A DNA stretch of 64,000 nucleotides from Pseudomonadota bacterium (GCA_023458595.1 JAEWYT010000036.1:55591-119590); one strand, 5' to 3'. Counted from the first letter of the stretch, positions 18,678 through 28,521 are shown. Translations and numbers: made by a program. Notes: a model not told the origin generated them from the letters alone.

Positions 18678-18706
18678 AAGGTAGTCGCGGCGCCGCACTG
18701 CGTCAA
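18678..18706 (-). promoter_or_regulatory. Sigma70-type promoter for the ilvB leader
   Basis: On the minus strand TTGACG (18706-18701), a 17-base spacer, and TACCTT (18683-18678). This places the transcript start near 18671, about 25 bases before the leader-peptide GTG. Confidence 0.6.
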
Positions 18707-18760
18707 GCGGATTGCCTCGCGCGATCCTTTCGGGGCTGCGCCGGAATTCTATTAATCGGC

Positions 18761-18789
18761 TTGACAGCCTTCCGCTACGTCGCTGATAT
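18761..18789 (+). promoter_or_regulatory. Sigma70-type promoter for the RCC1-repeat gene
   Basis: TTGACA (18761-18766), a 17-base spacer, TGATAT (18784-18789). Near-consensus and about 95 bp upstream of the ATG at 18886. It is back-to-back with the ilvB leader promoter. Confidence 0.65.
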
Positions 18790-18885
18790 GCCGCGCGCGT
18801 CCGGTATTCAAGAACACAAGAAAAGCGCCGTCACGCTAAGAGCTTGCGCGGAAATCCTTCCGCAGTTCCAGGGAGGAGTTCCGCA

Positions 18886-20649
18886 ATGCCGTTTGCCGCC
18901 GTTTCCGGCTTCGTCCGGGCGTTTCTCGCTGAGGCGGGCATTTTCCTCGCGATCGCCGCCCCCGCCCTCGCCGGCGAAACGTCGAGCAGCGCGACCAGCT
19001 CGCTCAATCCCTCGACCTACGGTCAGGAGGTGACCTTCACCGCGCGCGTCAACGGCGCGCAACCGACCGGCTCCGTGACGTTCATGAACGGGGCAACGAC
19101 GCTCGGCAGCGGGTCCTTGAGCCTTCTCGACCCCAGCACGTCGCTCGGCATCATGGACAGTCACACCTGCGCGTTGACCGTCGCCGGCGGTGTCGAGTGC
19201 TGGGGTTCAAATACCTACGGCCGGCTCGGCAATGGCAATCTGGGCACCAACGCCACCACGCCCTCTCCAGTCGTCGGCCTGTCCAGCGGGGTCGTCGCTG
19301 TTTCCGTTGGCACATATAACTCCTGCGCTCTGACCGAGGACGGCGCGGTCAAATGCTGGGGCCGCAATAACTACGGTCAGCTCGCCGACGGCACGACGAA
19401 TGACAGCGACGTGCCCGTGGACATCGCCGGTCTTCCCGACGGCATCACGGCCGTTAGTGTCGGCGGCTACCATATCTGCGCGCTGACGAATGGCGGCGCG
19501 GTCTGGTGCTGGGGCCACAACGACGCCGGCCAGGTCGGCAACGGCACCTTCATCGATAGCCCGGTCCCTGTCGCCGTTCAGGACCTGTCCAGCGGCGTCG
19601 CTTCTATCGCGGCCGGATTCCTTCACACCTGCGCCATCACCGAGACGGGCACCGCCAAGTGCTGGGGCTCCAATGGGAACGGTAAGCTCGGCGACGGATT
19701 CGCCACCAGCCGCAATACACCGGTCGATGTCGTCGGGCTGCCGGGCCCGGTCGCCGTCATCAGCCTGCAGCAGAACCACACCTGTGCGGTGACCGAGGCC
19801 GGCGCGGCCTATTGCTGGGGCTACGGCAACGAGGGCGAGCTCGGCAACAGCGCCAACGGCAACAGCAATACTCCGGTGCCTGTCACCGGGCTCGACAGCG
19901 GTGTCGCCACGATCGAAGTCGGCTGGGCCCACACCTGCGCCGCGACCACGGCCGGAGCCGCCTTTTGCTGGGGCTACAACAGCCAGGGCCAGCTCGGCGA
20001 CGGCGGCACGGCGCAGGCCAATACCCCGCAGCCGGTAGGCGGTCTATCCAACGTCGTGGCCCTCGCCGCGGGCCAGTACCACACCTGCGCCCTGACGAAG
20101 TTGGGCGCGGTCGCGTGCTGGGGCGACAACGCCAGCGGAAAGCTGGGCGACGGGAACAATCCGACCGACGCCGACACGCCGCGGCCCGTCGTCGGCTTCG
20201 TTGCCGACGGCGCCTCGGTCCCGGCCGAGGCCATGCTCACAACCGGCGACGTGCGCGCCGGCAAGCGCCCCATCACCGCTCACTACGGCGGCGACAGCGG
20301 GAACGGCGCCTCGGTCTCCCCTGCCCTCACGCAGGTCGTGATGAAAGGCAGGACGACGACGAGGGCCGCGGTCGCGCCCGGCAAGCCGGATACCGGGAGC
20401 CTGATCCGCCTGAAGGTCCGGGTGAAGGCGCTGTCGCCGGCCGTCGGCCGACCCGCCGGCAAGGTGATCGTGCGTGACGGCCGCCGCAAGATCGGCGCGT
20501 TCAAGGTCCAGAACGGCAAGGCCCGCATCAGGATCGGCGGTCTGGAGGCCGGCAGGCACCGTTTGAGGATAATCTACCACGGCAACCGCAACTGGCAGCA
20601 AAGCCGCGCGACGAAGACATTCGCCGTTCGTCTCCAGGACGGCCAGTAG
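18886..20649 (+). CDS. Secreted RCC1-repeat protein nested in a bacterial Ig-like domain
   Basis: A 587-residue exported protein with a signal peptide (residues 1-29, cleavage near APALA-GET). Residues 31-80 read as the first half of a Big_3_5 Ig-like domain (SLNPSTYGQEVTFTARV, PTGSVTFMNGATTLGSGSL). Residues 90-445 hold exactly seven RCC1 repeats, each with the pattern HTCALTxxGxVxCWG..GQLGDG, enough for a closed seven-bladed propeller. Residues 447-487 then resemble the missing second half of the Ig domain (KRPITAHYGGDSGN, SPALTQVV), and a second Ig-like domain fills 493-582. GGGAGGAG precedes the ATG at 18886. Ligand and role unknown. Opposite strand to its neighbours. Confidence 0.85.
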   Translation: MPFAAVSGFVRAFLAEAGIFLAIAAPALAGETSSSATSSLNPSTYGQEVTFTARVNGAQPTGSVTFMNGATTLGSGSLSLLDPSTSLGIMDSHTCALTVAGGVECWGSNTYGRLGNGNLGTNATTPSPVVGLSSGVVAVSVGTYNSCALTEDGAVKCWGRNNYGQLADGTTNDSDVPVDIAGLPDGITAVSVGGYHICALTNGGAVWCWGHNDAGQVGNGTFIDSPVPVAVQDLSSGVASIAAGFLHTCAITETGTAKCWGSNGNGKLGDGFATSRNTPVDVVGLPGPVAVISLQQNHTCAVTEAGAAYCWGYGNEGELGNSANGNSNTPVPVTGLDSGVATIEVGWAHTCAATTAGAAFCWGYNSQGQLGDGGTAQANTPQPVGGLSNVVALAAGQYHTCALTKLGAVACWGDNASGKLGDGNNPTDADTPRPVVGFVADGASVPAEAMLTTGDVRAGKRPITAHYGGDSGNGASVSPALTQVVMKGRTTTRAAVAPGKPDTGSLIRLKVRVKALSPAVGRPAGKVIVRDGRRKIGAFKVQNGKARIRIGGLEAGRHRLRIIYHGNRNWQQSRATKTFAVRLQDGQ

Positions 20650-20667
20650 CGGCACGTCCACCTGTTC

Positions 20668-20690
20668 CGGGGTTCCGCCGTTGAACCCGG
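20668..20690. terminator. Hairpin between convergent genes
   Basis: CCGGGGTTC and GAACCCGG can form an 8-bp stem (one bulged G) in the 48-bp gap between the convergent RCC1 and DUF805 genes. There is no U-run, so a role as a bidirectional terminator is only suggested by position. Confidence 0.35.
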
Positions 20691-20697
20691 CGCCGCC

Positions 20698-21237
20698 TCA
20701 CGCGCCGCGCCGGCCGAAGCCGCCGGTCGCCGGTACGGAGCCGCCGCGCGGACGATAGGGCCGGGCGACGACCGTCGCGGCGGGCTGCACCGCGGCGGAC
20801 GGCGGCGCGAAGCTTGCCGCGGCACGGCTTTTCTCGCGCAAGGCGCCGATCTCGGCGTCCAGCGATCCGCTGAAGCCGCCTCCGGGCGGGCCGTACTCGT
20901 TCGGGCCGGCATCGCCCGGCAGAAAGCCGCATTCGACGATCTGCCAGAGCCCGCCGATGACCGGCACGAAGACGATCAGGAACCAGACGCCGCTCTTGCC
21001 GCGATCGTGAAAGCGCTTCACGGTCAGGCAGATGTTGATCCACATCGAAAGGACCGGCATGGCGACGAGCGTCAGGATGGCCGTCGCCCGCGCCGCCGGC
21101 GGCGACGTGTAGTAGCTCTCCCCGATCGTCTCGCCGATCAGGACGACTCCCAAGATCACGGCGAGGACCGGAACGAATTCGCCGCCCCACCAGGCGAGCC
21201 GGCCGATGCGGCCGTTCGGGCTGAAAAGGAATCTCAT
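20698..21237 (-). CDS. DUF805 family inner-membrane protein
   Basis: A 179-residue protein starting MRFLFSPNGRIGRLAWWGGE, the characteristic DUF805 entry (GRIGR..WW), then about four membrane helices with CLTVKRFHDRGKSGVWFL, the conserved KRxHDxxxSGW signature. The C-terminal third is polar, Ala/Pro-rich and probably disordered (SAAVQPAATVVARPYRPRGG). Function is not established for the family. Monocistronic, convergent with the RCC1 gene and 135 bp from miaA. Confidence 0.88.
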   Translation of the reverse strand: MRFLFSPNGRIGRLAWWGGEFVPVLAVILGVVLIGETIGESYYTSPPAARATAILTLVAMPVLSMWINICLTVKRFHDRGKSGVWFLIVFVPVIGGLWQIVECGFLPGDAGPNEYGPPGGGFSGSLDAEIGALREKSRAAASFAPPSAAVQPAATVVARPYRPRGGSVPATGGFGRRGA

Positions 21238-21372
21238 CGTTCGCTCCCGACGTTGCGCGCGGACAGTATCGTCGCGAGTGCTTCAGATAAGATTAAAGCT
21301 TCCGGTTGAGGCCCGGGCGATCCGGTTAAGCCTTCGGAAACGTCCTCCGACGGCTCGCGCCGGCACCGCCCC

Positions 21373-22302
21373 CTACCCGCTCATTTCTCGCCCGCCGGGC
21401 GCGATTCGCTCCCAGTCCGCCATCTGGTGGCGGAACCAGGTGAACTGGCGCTTTGCGTATTGCCGGGTCTCGGCCTTGGTGCGCTCGGCGGCCTCCTGAA
21501 GCGTGATCTCGCCGCGCAGGTGGGCGATCAGCGGCCGCAGGCCGTGGGCGCGGTAGCCGGGCAGGTCCGGATCGAGGTCCATCGCCATCGCCGCGCGCGC
21601 CTCCTCCAGAACGCCGGCCGCGAGCATCGCCTCGAACCGGGCGTCGATGCGCGCGCGCAGGGCATCCCGGTCCGGCCACAGGACGAGCCGGCGCACGGCT
21701 TGAGGATCGAGCAAAGGCGGCGCCGCCGGCTCCGTCCGCCAGTCCGACAGCGGCCTGGCGGTCGCCTCGAGAACCTCCAGCGCGCGGACGATGCGCTGCG
21801 GGTCGCTCGGTGGGATGCGCCCGGCGGACGCCGGATCGCCGGCGGCGAGTTCGCGATGCAGGGCGCCCGCCCCCTCCTCCGCCAGCCGCGCCCGCACCGC
21901 GTCGCGGATGTCCTCGGGGATGTCGGGGATCGGCGACAGGCCCTCGGTCAGCGCCTTGAAGTAGAGCCCGGTCCCCCCCGTGACGACCGGGACGCGGCCC
22001 TCCGACCGGGTCTCGGCGAGCGCCGCCTCGACGTCCCGGAGCCAGCGGCCGACCGAATATGGCGTTCCGAGCGACACGTGCCCATATAGGCGGTGCGGCA
22101 CGCGGGCCTCCTCCTCCGGGCTCGGCCGGGCCGTCAGCACGCGAAGCTCGCCGTAGACCTGCATCGAGTCGGCGTTTATGACGGTGCCGCCGATCTGCCC
22201 GGCGAGATCGAGCGCGAGCGCCGACTTGCCGCTCGCCGTCGGCCCGGCGATCAGCACCGCCCGGACGTCCCGCTCAACGACAGGTTTTCCGCGACCCTTC
22301 AT
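21373..22302 (-). CDS. miaA: tRNA dimethylallyltransferase
   Basis: A 309-residue enzyme adding a dimethylallyl group to A37 of tRNAs reading UNN codons. Seen: P-loop GPTASGKSALALDLA, INADSMQVYGELRVLTARPS (substrate Asp), VPVVTGGTGLYFKALTEGL, SDPQRIVRALEV, and the C-terminal RQYAKRQFTWFRHQ. The ATG at 22302 gives the usual distance to the P-loop. The start codon overlaps that of the divergent serB by two bases, so any miaA promoter must lie within serB. Confidence 0.95.
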   Translation of the reverse strand: MKGRGKPVVERDVRAVLIAGPTASGKSALALDLAGQIGGTVINADSMQVYGELRVLTARPSPEEEARVPHRLYGHVSLGTPYSVGRWLRDVEAALAETRSEGRVPVVTGGTGLYFKALTEGLSPIPDIPEDIRDAVRARLAEEGAGALHRELAAGDPASAGRIPPSDPQRIVRALEVLEATARPLSDWRTEPAAPPLLDPQAVRRLVLWPDRDALRARIDARFEAMLAAGVLEEARAAMAMDLDPDLPGYRAHGLRPLIAHLRGEITLQEAAERTKAETRQYAKRQFTWFRHQMADWERIAPGGREMSG

Positions 22303-23191
22303 GTCCCACGTCGTCGTCCTGATCTCCGATCCCGCCGGTCCGGCGGTGACCCCGGCACTGGCCGAAGCCGTCCGCACGGCCGCCGGCGGGCATGCGCCGC
22401 GCTGGCTGATGGAGGCGGTCGCCTGCGACATAGCATTGCCCGGGCCCGTAACCGAGCCCAAAACGCTGGAAGCGGGCCTGCGCGGGGTTCTCGCCGGCGC
22501 CCCGGTCGACCTCGCCGTCCTTCCCGCGCAGGGCCGGCGCAAGCGCCTGCTCCTCGCCGACATGGATTCCACCATCATCGGCCAGGAATGCATCGACGAG
22601 CTCGCCGACCTCGTCGGCCTGAAGACGCATGTCGCCGCCATAACCGAGCGGGCGATGCGCGGCGAGATCGCCTTCGAGCCCGCCCTGCGCGAGCGCGTCG
22701 CCCTTCTCGAGGGCATCGAGCTGGGCACCCTCAGGCGTCTGATCGGCGAGCGCATCACCGTCAATCCGGGCGCGGCGACGCTTGTCGCCACCATGCGGGC
22801 GAACGGCGCCTACGCAGCGCTGGTTTCGGGCGGCTTCACCTTCTTCACCAGCGAGATCGCCGCCCGCGTCGGCTTCGACGAGAACCGCGCCAACGAGCTC
22901 CTGGTCGACGGCGACAGGCTGATCGGCGAAGTCCGCGAGCCGATCCTGGGCCGCGACGCCAAGCGCCGGGCGCTCGGCGAGCTCACCGCGCGGCTCGGCA
23001 TCCCGGCCGACGCCTCGATCGCCGTCGGCGACGGCGCCAACGATCTCGCCATGCTGGACGCCGCCGGCCTCGGCGTCGCCTACCGGGCGAAGCCGACGGT
23101 CGCGGAGGCGGCCGACGTCCGCATCGACCACGGCGACCTGACCGCGCTCCTGTTCCTGCAGGGCTATTCGGCGGGCGAGTTCACGGGCTGA
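22301..23191 (+). CDS. serB: Phosphoserine phosphatase
   Basis: A 296-residue HAD-family enzyme for the last step of serine synthesis. The N-terminal 80 residues are the extra domain usual in SerB; the HAD core has LLLADMDSTIIGQECIDELA (nucleophile and acid Asp), VSGGFTFFTS (motif II Ser), the Lys region in EPILGRDAKRRALGEL, and AVGDGANDLAML (motif IV). The ATG at 22301 overlaps the miaA start codon on the other strand. The frame is open upstream but that part is antisense to miaA. Confidence 0.95.
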   Translation: MSHVVVLISDPAGPAVTPALAEAVRTAAGGHAPRWLMEAVACDIALPGPVTEPKTLEAGLRGVLAGAPVDLAVLPAQGRRKRLLLADMDSTIIGQECIDELADLVGLKTHVAAITERAMRGEIAFEPALRERVALLEGIELGTLRRLIGERITVNPGAATLVATMRANGAYAALVSGGFTFFTSEIAARVGFDENRANELLVDGDRLIGEVREPILGRDAKRRALGELTARLGIPADASIAVGDGANDLAMLDAAGLGVAYRAKPTVAEAADVRIDHGDLTALLFLQGYSAGEFTG

Positions 23192-23329
23192 AAGGCGCTT
23201 GCCGCCGGCTCCGCCCCCTCTTCGTCATCGCGGACGGGGTGAAGCGGAGAGCCGGTCCCGGATGGCCGCTGGCGCCGCTTCCGGGACAACGAAGGAGAGG
23301 CAGGGCGCCGCCGGGGCGCCCCGCGGGCC

Positions 23330-24838
23330 TCACTCGTCGAAGGGCACGACCACGAAGCGCAGCTCGCCGGAGGGATTGGCCACCAGCAGCAGCGCCGACT
23401 TGCGGCCCTTGTCCTTCAGCTTGTCGAGCTCGTCCTTGACCTGCTGGGCCGAGGTGACCTTCTCCTGCGCCACTTCGGTGATCACGTCGCCGGCGCGGAT
23501 CTGCCGCTCGGCGGCCGGGCCCGACGGGTCGACCTCGGTGACGACCGCGCCCTCGATCGCCGCGTCGACCTGGTAGCGGTCGCGCAGCTCGTCGTCGAGG
23601 TCCGACAGGTCGAGCCCCAGCGCGCTCACCGCCGTGCTCTGCGGCTCTTCCGCGGGAGCCTCGTCCTGGCCGTCCTCGAGACTGGCGACCTTCTCGCCCT
23701 CCTCCAGACGGCCGACGGTGACGCTGAGCATCTTCTCCTCGCCCTTGCGCAGCACCTTCACGTCGACCTTCTTGCCGATCGCGGTATCGGCGACGACGCG
23801 CGGCAGCTCGCGCATCTCCTTGATCGGCTTGCCGTCGAACTCGAGGATGACGTCGCCGGTCTCGATGCCCGCCTCGGCGGCCGGGCCGTTGTCGCTGACG
23901 CCGGCGACGAGCGCGCCCATCGTCTCGCCCATCGACAGGCTCTCGGCGATATCGTCGGTCACGGTCTGGATGCGCACGCCGAGCCAGCCGCGCCGGGTCT
24001 CGCCGTACTCGATGAGCTGGTCGATGACGTTCTTGGCAATGTTGGCGGGAACGGCGAAGCCGATGCCGATCGAGCCGCCCGACGGCGAGATGATCGCCGT
24101 GTTGATGCCCACCACCTCGCCGTCCGTGTCGAACAGCGGGCCGCCCGAATTGCCCCGGTTGATCGACGCGTCGGTCTGGATGAAGGAATCGTAGGGGCCG
24201 GAGTTGATGTCGCGGTTGCGCGCCGACACGATGCCCGCCGTCACCGTTCCGCCGAGGCCGAACGGATTGCCGATCGCCAGCACCCAGTCGCCGACCCGGA
24301 GCTTGTCGGAATCGCCGAAATGCACCGCCTTGAGCGGCTTGTCCGGCTTGACCCGCAGCACGGCGACGTCGGTCTTCTCGTCGTAGCCGATCAGCTCGGC
24401 GGGGAGCTTCGTGCCGTCGTTGAAGTTGGCGACGATCTCGTCGGCCTTTTCGATCACGTGGTTGTTGGTGACGATGATGCCGTCCTCGGAAATGACGAAG
24501 CCCGAGCCGAGCGAATTCACCCGCCGCGGCCGTTCGTCCTCTTCGCCCTCTTCGCCCTTGCGCTTGAAGAACTCGTCGAAGAACTCCTCGAAGGGCGACC
24601 CCTCGGGCACCTCCGGTATCTGGATTCCGCCGCCCGAGACGCGCTGCGAGGTCGAGATATTGACGACGGCGTCTATCAGCGATTCCGAAAGATCGGCGAA
24701 GGATTCGGGCGCCGCCTTCGCCTGCGCCTCGGCCGGACGGTCGATCGCGACCGAGCCGAACAGCGTCACCGCCAGTGCGACGGCCCCGAGCCGTGCGAAC
24801 CCGCGCCGGACCGACCGATGCTCACCCGACATGTTCAA
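23330..24838 (-). CDS. degP: DegP/HtrA-type periplasmic serine protease
   Basis: A 502-residue protein: signal peptide (about 1-38, cleavage near AEA-QAK), trypsin-like domain with the triad His in VTNNHVIEKADE, Asp in YDEKTDVAVLRV and Ser in INRGNSGGPLF, then two PDZ domains (RRGWLGVRIQ.. and LDLSDLDDELRD..DVITEVAQEKV). An acidic insertion (FFKRKGEEGEEDERPRR) forms the LA loop. It degrades or refolds misfolded envelope proteins. Last gene of the hflK-hflC-DUF2065-degP run, 119 bp after the DUF2065 gene. Confidence 0.94.
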   Translation of the reverse strand: MNMSGEHRSVRRGFARLGAVALAVTLFGSVAIDRPAEAQAKAAPESFADLSESLIDAVVNISTSQRVSGGGIQIPEVPEGSPFEEFFDEFFKRKGEEGEEDERPRRVNSLGSGFVISEDGIIVTNNHVIEKADEIVANFNDGTKLPAELIGYDEKTDVAVLRVKPDKPLKAVHFGDSDKLRVGDWVLAIGNPFGLGGTVTAGIVSARNRDINSGPYDSFIQTDASINRGNSGGPLFDTDGEVVGINTAIISPSGGSIGIGFAVPANIAKNVIDQLIEYGETRRGWLGVRIQTVTDDIAESLSMGETMGALVAGVSDNGPAAEAGIETGDVILEFDGKPIKEMRELPRVVADTAIGKKVDVKVLRKGEEKMLSVTVGRLEEGEKVASLEDGQDEAPAEEPQSTAVSALGLDLSDLDDELRDRYQVDAAIEGAVVTEVDPSGPAAERQIRAGDVITEVAQEKVTSAQQVKDELDKLKDKGRKSALLLVANPSGELRFVVVPFDE

Positions 24839-24912
24839 TGCCTCCGATTACCTGCGCCAATGGCGGCGATCGCCACTGCGGGCGGGACCGGCCATCGTTT
24901 CGATCAGACTAT

Positions 24913-24940
24913 ACCACCGGCCCGCGACAAAGCCGGTGGT
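24913..24940. repeat. Hairpin between DUF2065 gene and degP
   Basis: ACCACCGGC (24913-24921) and GCCGGTGGT (24932-24940) are perfect 9-base complements with a 10-base loop. On the minus strand no U-run follows. It could limit read-through from hflKC into degP or be part of the degP leader. Confidence 0.5.
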
Positions 24941-24957
24941 CACGCAAACGTGTGCGC

Positions 24958-25143
24958 TCATACGCGGATCAGCCACACCAGCACCAGTCCGGCGACCGCC
25001 GCGGCCAGGCCGCCCGCGCGAAGCGTCGAATCCGGAATGGCGAGCGCCTGCATCATCATCCGCTTCAAGCCGGACGGAAATGCGGCGTACGCCAAGCCTT
25101 CTAGCACCAGCACGAGACCGAGCGCGACGAAGAAATCGCTCAT
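24958..25143 (-). CDS. DUF2065 small membrane protein
   Basis: A 61-residue protein with two hydrophobic segments (MSDFFVALGLVLVLEGLAYA at the start and AAAVAGLVLVWLIRV at the end) separated by FPSGLKRMMMQ, the DUF2065 pattern. Its ATG at 25143 overlaps the hflC stop by 4 bp. Members are regularly encoded after hflC and before degP in proteobacteria, suggesting a link to the HflKC/protease complexes; no biochemical role is known to me. Confidence 0.88.
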   Translation of the reverse strand: MSDFFVALGLVLVLEGLAYAAFPSGLKRMMMQALAIPDSTLRAGGLAAAVAGLVLVWLIRV

Positions 25144-26069
25144 TGAGCCGGCGCGGCCGGCTGCGTTCCTTCGGCCACCCCCGCGGCGCCGGCCCCGGAC
25201 CGCCCGAGCAACGTGCCGAAATAGCGGAAGAAGTCCGAGTTCGGCGACAGCAGGAAGCGCGTGTCCGATCGGCCGAGCGCCAGATCGTAGGCCTGCATCG
25301 ACCGGTAGAAGGCGAAGAAGCCGGGGTCCTTGTTGTAGGCGTCGGCGAAGATCGCGCTGCGCTCGGCGTCGCCGTCGCCCCGGATCTCTTCCGATTCCCG
25401 GTTCGCCTCGGCCACGATGACCGTCGCCTGCCGGTCGGCGGTGGCGCGGATGCGGCGGGCCTGCTCCTCGCCTTCGGCGCGGATCTGGGCGGCCTCCTGC
25501 TGGCGTTCCGTCTGCATGCGCCGGAAGATCGCCTCGGAGTTCGCCTGCGGCAGGTCGGCGCGGCGGATGCGCACGTCGACGACCGTGACGCCGAGGCTCT
25601 GCGCCTCGCGGTTGGTCTGCTCGGTGATCTGCGCCATCAGCTGCGGCCGGTCGTCGCGGACGACCGCGAAGAAGCTGGCGTCGCCGAGCACGCGCCGGAG
25701 CGCCGAGTTCAGGAAGGACGCAAGGCGCGAGTTGGCCGCCGAGATCGATCCGACGGACCGGTAGAACTCGAGCGGGTTGCTGATCCGGTAGCGGGCGAAC
25801 GCGTCGACGACCAGTCGCTTCTGGTCCGAGGCGATGACCTCCTGGACGGGCGAGTCGAGGTCGAGGATGCGGTTGTCCACATACACGACGCGGTCGGCGA
25901 AGGGCACCTTCCAGTGCAGGCCCGGGTTCTTGATGATCTCGCGCTGGACCTCGCCGAACCGCAGGACCAGGGCGTTTTCCGTCTGGTAGACGGTGAATGC
26001 GGAACTGTAGAGGACGCCGAGGGCCAGCACGAGCAGGACCAGGATGCCGCCGAAATACGTGGGTCTCAC
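25140..26069 (-). CDS. hflC: HflC, SPFH-family protease modulator
   Basis: A 309-residue type II membrane protein: one N-terminal helix (GGILVLLVLALGVLYSSAF), then the SPFH/band 7 domain (VYQTENALVLRFGEVQREII, NPGLHWKVPFADRVVYVDNR) and a long coiled coil (RRMQTERQQEAAQIRAEGEE). It forms a membrane complex with HflK that surrounds and modulates FtsH. Overlaps hflK by 4 bp upstream and the DUF2065 gene by 4 bp downstream. Confidence 0.95.
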   Translation of the reverse strand: MRPTYFGGILVLLVLALGVLYSSAFTVYQTENALVLRFGEVQREIIKNPGLHWKVPFADRVVYVDNRILDLDSPVQEVIASDQKRLVVDAFARYRISNPLEFYRSVGSISAANSRLASFLNSALRRVLGDASFFAVVRDDRPQLMAQITEQTNREAQSLGVTVVDVRIRRADLPQANSEAIFRRMQTERQQEAAQIRAEGEEQARRIRATADRQATVIVAEANRESEEIRGDGDAERSAIFADAYNKDPGFFAFYRSMQAYDLALGRSDTRFLLSPNSDFFRYFGTLLGRSGAGAAGVAEGTQPAAPAQ

Positions 26070-27166
26070 TGCGCACCTCCCGAGCTCACGGTGGCGCCGC
26101 CCGAATGCGACGGAGCGGGCTTGAGCTCGCCCAGCGGCAGGTAGGGCACCACGCCGGACCCGCCCGCCTTCTCATCGATGATGATCTTGTCGGTCTGGCC
26201 GAGCACCCGCTCCATCGTCTCCAGGAAGAGACGTTCGCGGGTGACCTCGGGCGCCTTGCGGTATTCCTCGAAGACCTTCGTGAAACGGTCCGCCTGACCG
26301 CGGGCCTCGGCGACCGCGCGCTGCCGGTAGGCTTCGGCCGACTGCGTCACCTGGGACGCCTGGCCGCGGGCTTCCGGAACCACACGGTTGGCGTAGGCCT
26401 GCGCCTCGTTGCGCAGACGCTCCTGGTCGGCGCGGGCCGCCTGCACGTCGCGGAACGCGTCGATGACCTGCGCGGGCGGGTCGACCTTCTGGAGCTGCAC
26501 CTGGGTGATCAGGATGCCCGACTCGTAGTGGTCGAGCGTCTGCTGGATCAGTTCGAGCACGTCCTGCTCGGTGATGGCGCGGGCCTGCGTCAGCACCGGC
26601 TGCAGCTGGCTGCGGCCGATCACCTCGCGCATCGCGCTTTCGGCGACGGCTTTGACGGTGGCCTCGGGATTCTGGATGTTGAACAGGTAGTCCGGCGCGT
26701 TGTTGATCTTCCAGAACACCGCGAAGTCGACGTCGACGATGTTCTCGTCGCCGGTCAGGATCAGGCTTTCCTCGGTCCGGTTGCCGATGTCGATCCGGTT
26801 GATGCGCGTCCACTGCGGCTTCAGCACCGTCTCGATCGGATAGGGCAGATGATAGTGCAGGCCCTGGTCGGTCTGGCCGATGTACTTTCCAAAGCGCAGC
26901 ACGACGCCGCGCTCGTCCGGCTCGACCACGTAGAAGCCGCTGAAGCCCCACAGCACGGCCAGCACCAGGACGATCAGCGCCAGTCCCTTGCCGCCCATGG
27001 AGCCGCCGGGCATGACGGATTTCAGCCGGTCCTGGCTGCGCCGGAGGATCTCCTCGAGATCCGGCGGCTGTCCGCCCGATCCGCCACCGCCGCCGGGCGG
27101 GCTTCCCCACGGGCCGCCGCCGCCTCCGCGCCAGCCACCGCCGCCGCCTTGATTGCTCCAGGGCAT
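26066..27166 (-). CDS. hflK: HflK, SPFH-family protease modulator
   Basis: A 366-residue partner of HflC. A Gly/Trp-rich cytoplasmic N-terminus (about residues 1-38) is typical; then one membrane helix (GLALIVLVLAVLWGFSGFYV), SPFH domain (VEPDERGVVLRFGKYIGQ, GLHYHLPYPIETVLKP) and coiled coil. Starts an operon hflK-hflC-DUF2065, perhaps including degP. AGGAG lies five bases before the ATG at 27166, and a good promoter is at 27221-27249. Confidence 0.95.
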   Translation of the reverse strand: MPWSNQGGGGGWRGGGGGPWGSPPGGGGGSGGQPPDLEEILRRSQDRLKSVMPGGSMGGKGLALIVLVLAVLWGFSGFYVVEPDERGVVLRFGKYIGQTDQGLHYHLPYPIETVLKPQWTRINRIDIGNRTEESLILTGDENIVDVDFAVFWKINNAPDYLFNIQNPEATVKAVAESAMREVIGRSQLQPVLTQARAITEQDVLELIQQTLDHYESGILITQVQLQKVDPPAQVIDAFRDVQAARADQERLRNEAQAYANRVVPEARGQASQVTQSAEAYRQRAVAEARGQADRFTKVFEEYRKAPEVTRERLFLETMERVLGQTDKIIIDEKAGGSGVVPYLPLGELKPAPSHSGGATVSSGGAQ

Positions 27167-27220
27167 GAATGCTCCTCGTCGGAATTATTGCCGTTTGTCG
27201 GCGTTCTGTGCGTCGCCGGG

Positions 27221-27249
27221 GTTATAAGTCAGGCCTCGCCGCCTTTCAA
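27221..27249 (-). promoter_or_regulatory. Sigma70-type promoter for hflK
   Basis: Minus strand TTGAAA (27249-27244), 17-base spacer, TATAAC (27226-27221), about 55 bp upstream of the hflK ATG. Confidence 0.6.
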
Positions 27250-27314
27250 CGAAAGCCGGATTGCCCGCAGACGTGGGTTCCGCGGGCAAAAAAGTCAACG
27301 GGCGGACGATTTTA

Positions 27315-28442
<1,128 letters not shown>

Positions 28443-28521
28443 GCCTGACTTCCTCCCGTTGACGCGATTCGGGAGGCACTTTGCCCGCTGAACGCGGGCC
28501 GGGGCAAGGTCGTTTGGCGCG

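Noticed and set aside
27261..27289. TTGCCCGC/GCGGGCAA hairpin with an A6 run, as terminator of frmA
   Set aside because: In the frmA transcript the U-run precedes the hairpin rather than following it, so it is not a normal rho-independent terminator.
28483..28499. GCCCGC-TGAAC-GCGGGC hairpin between folA and frmA as a terminator
   Set aside because: No U-run follows on the minus strand.
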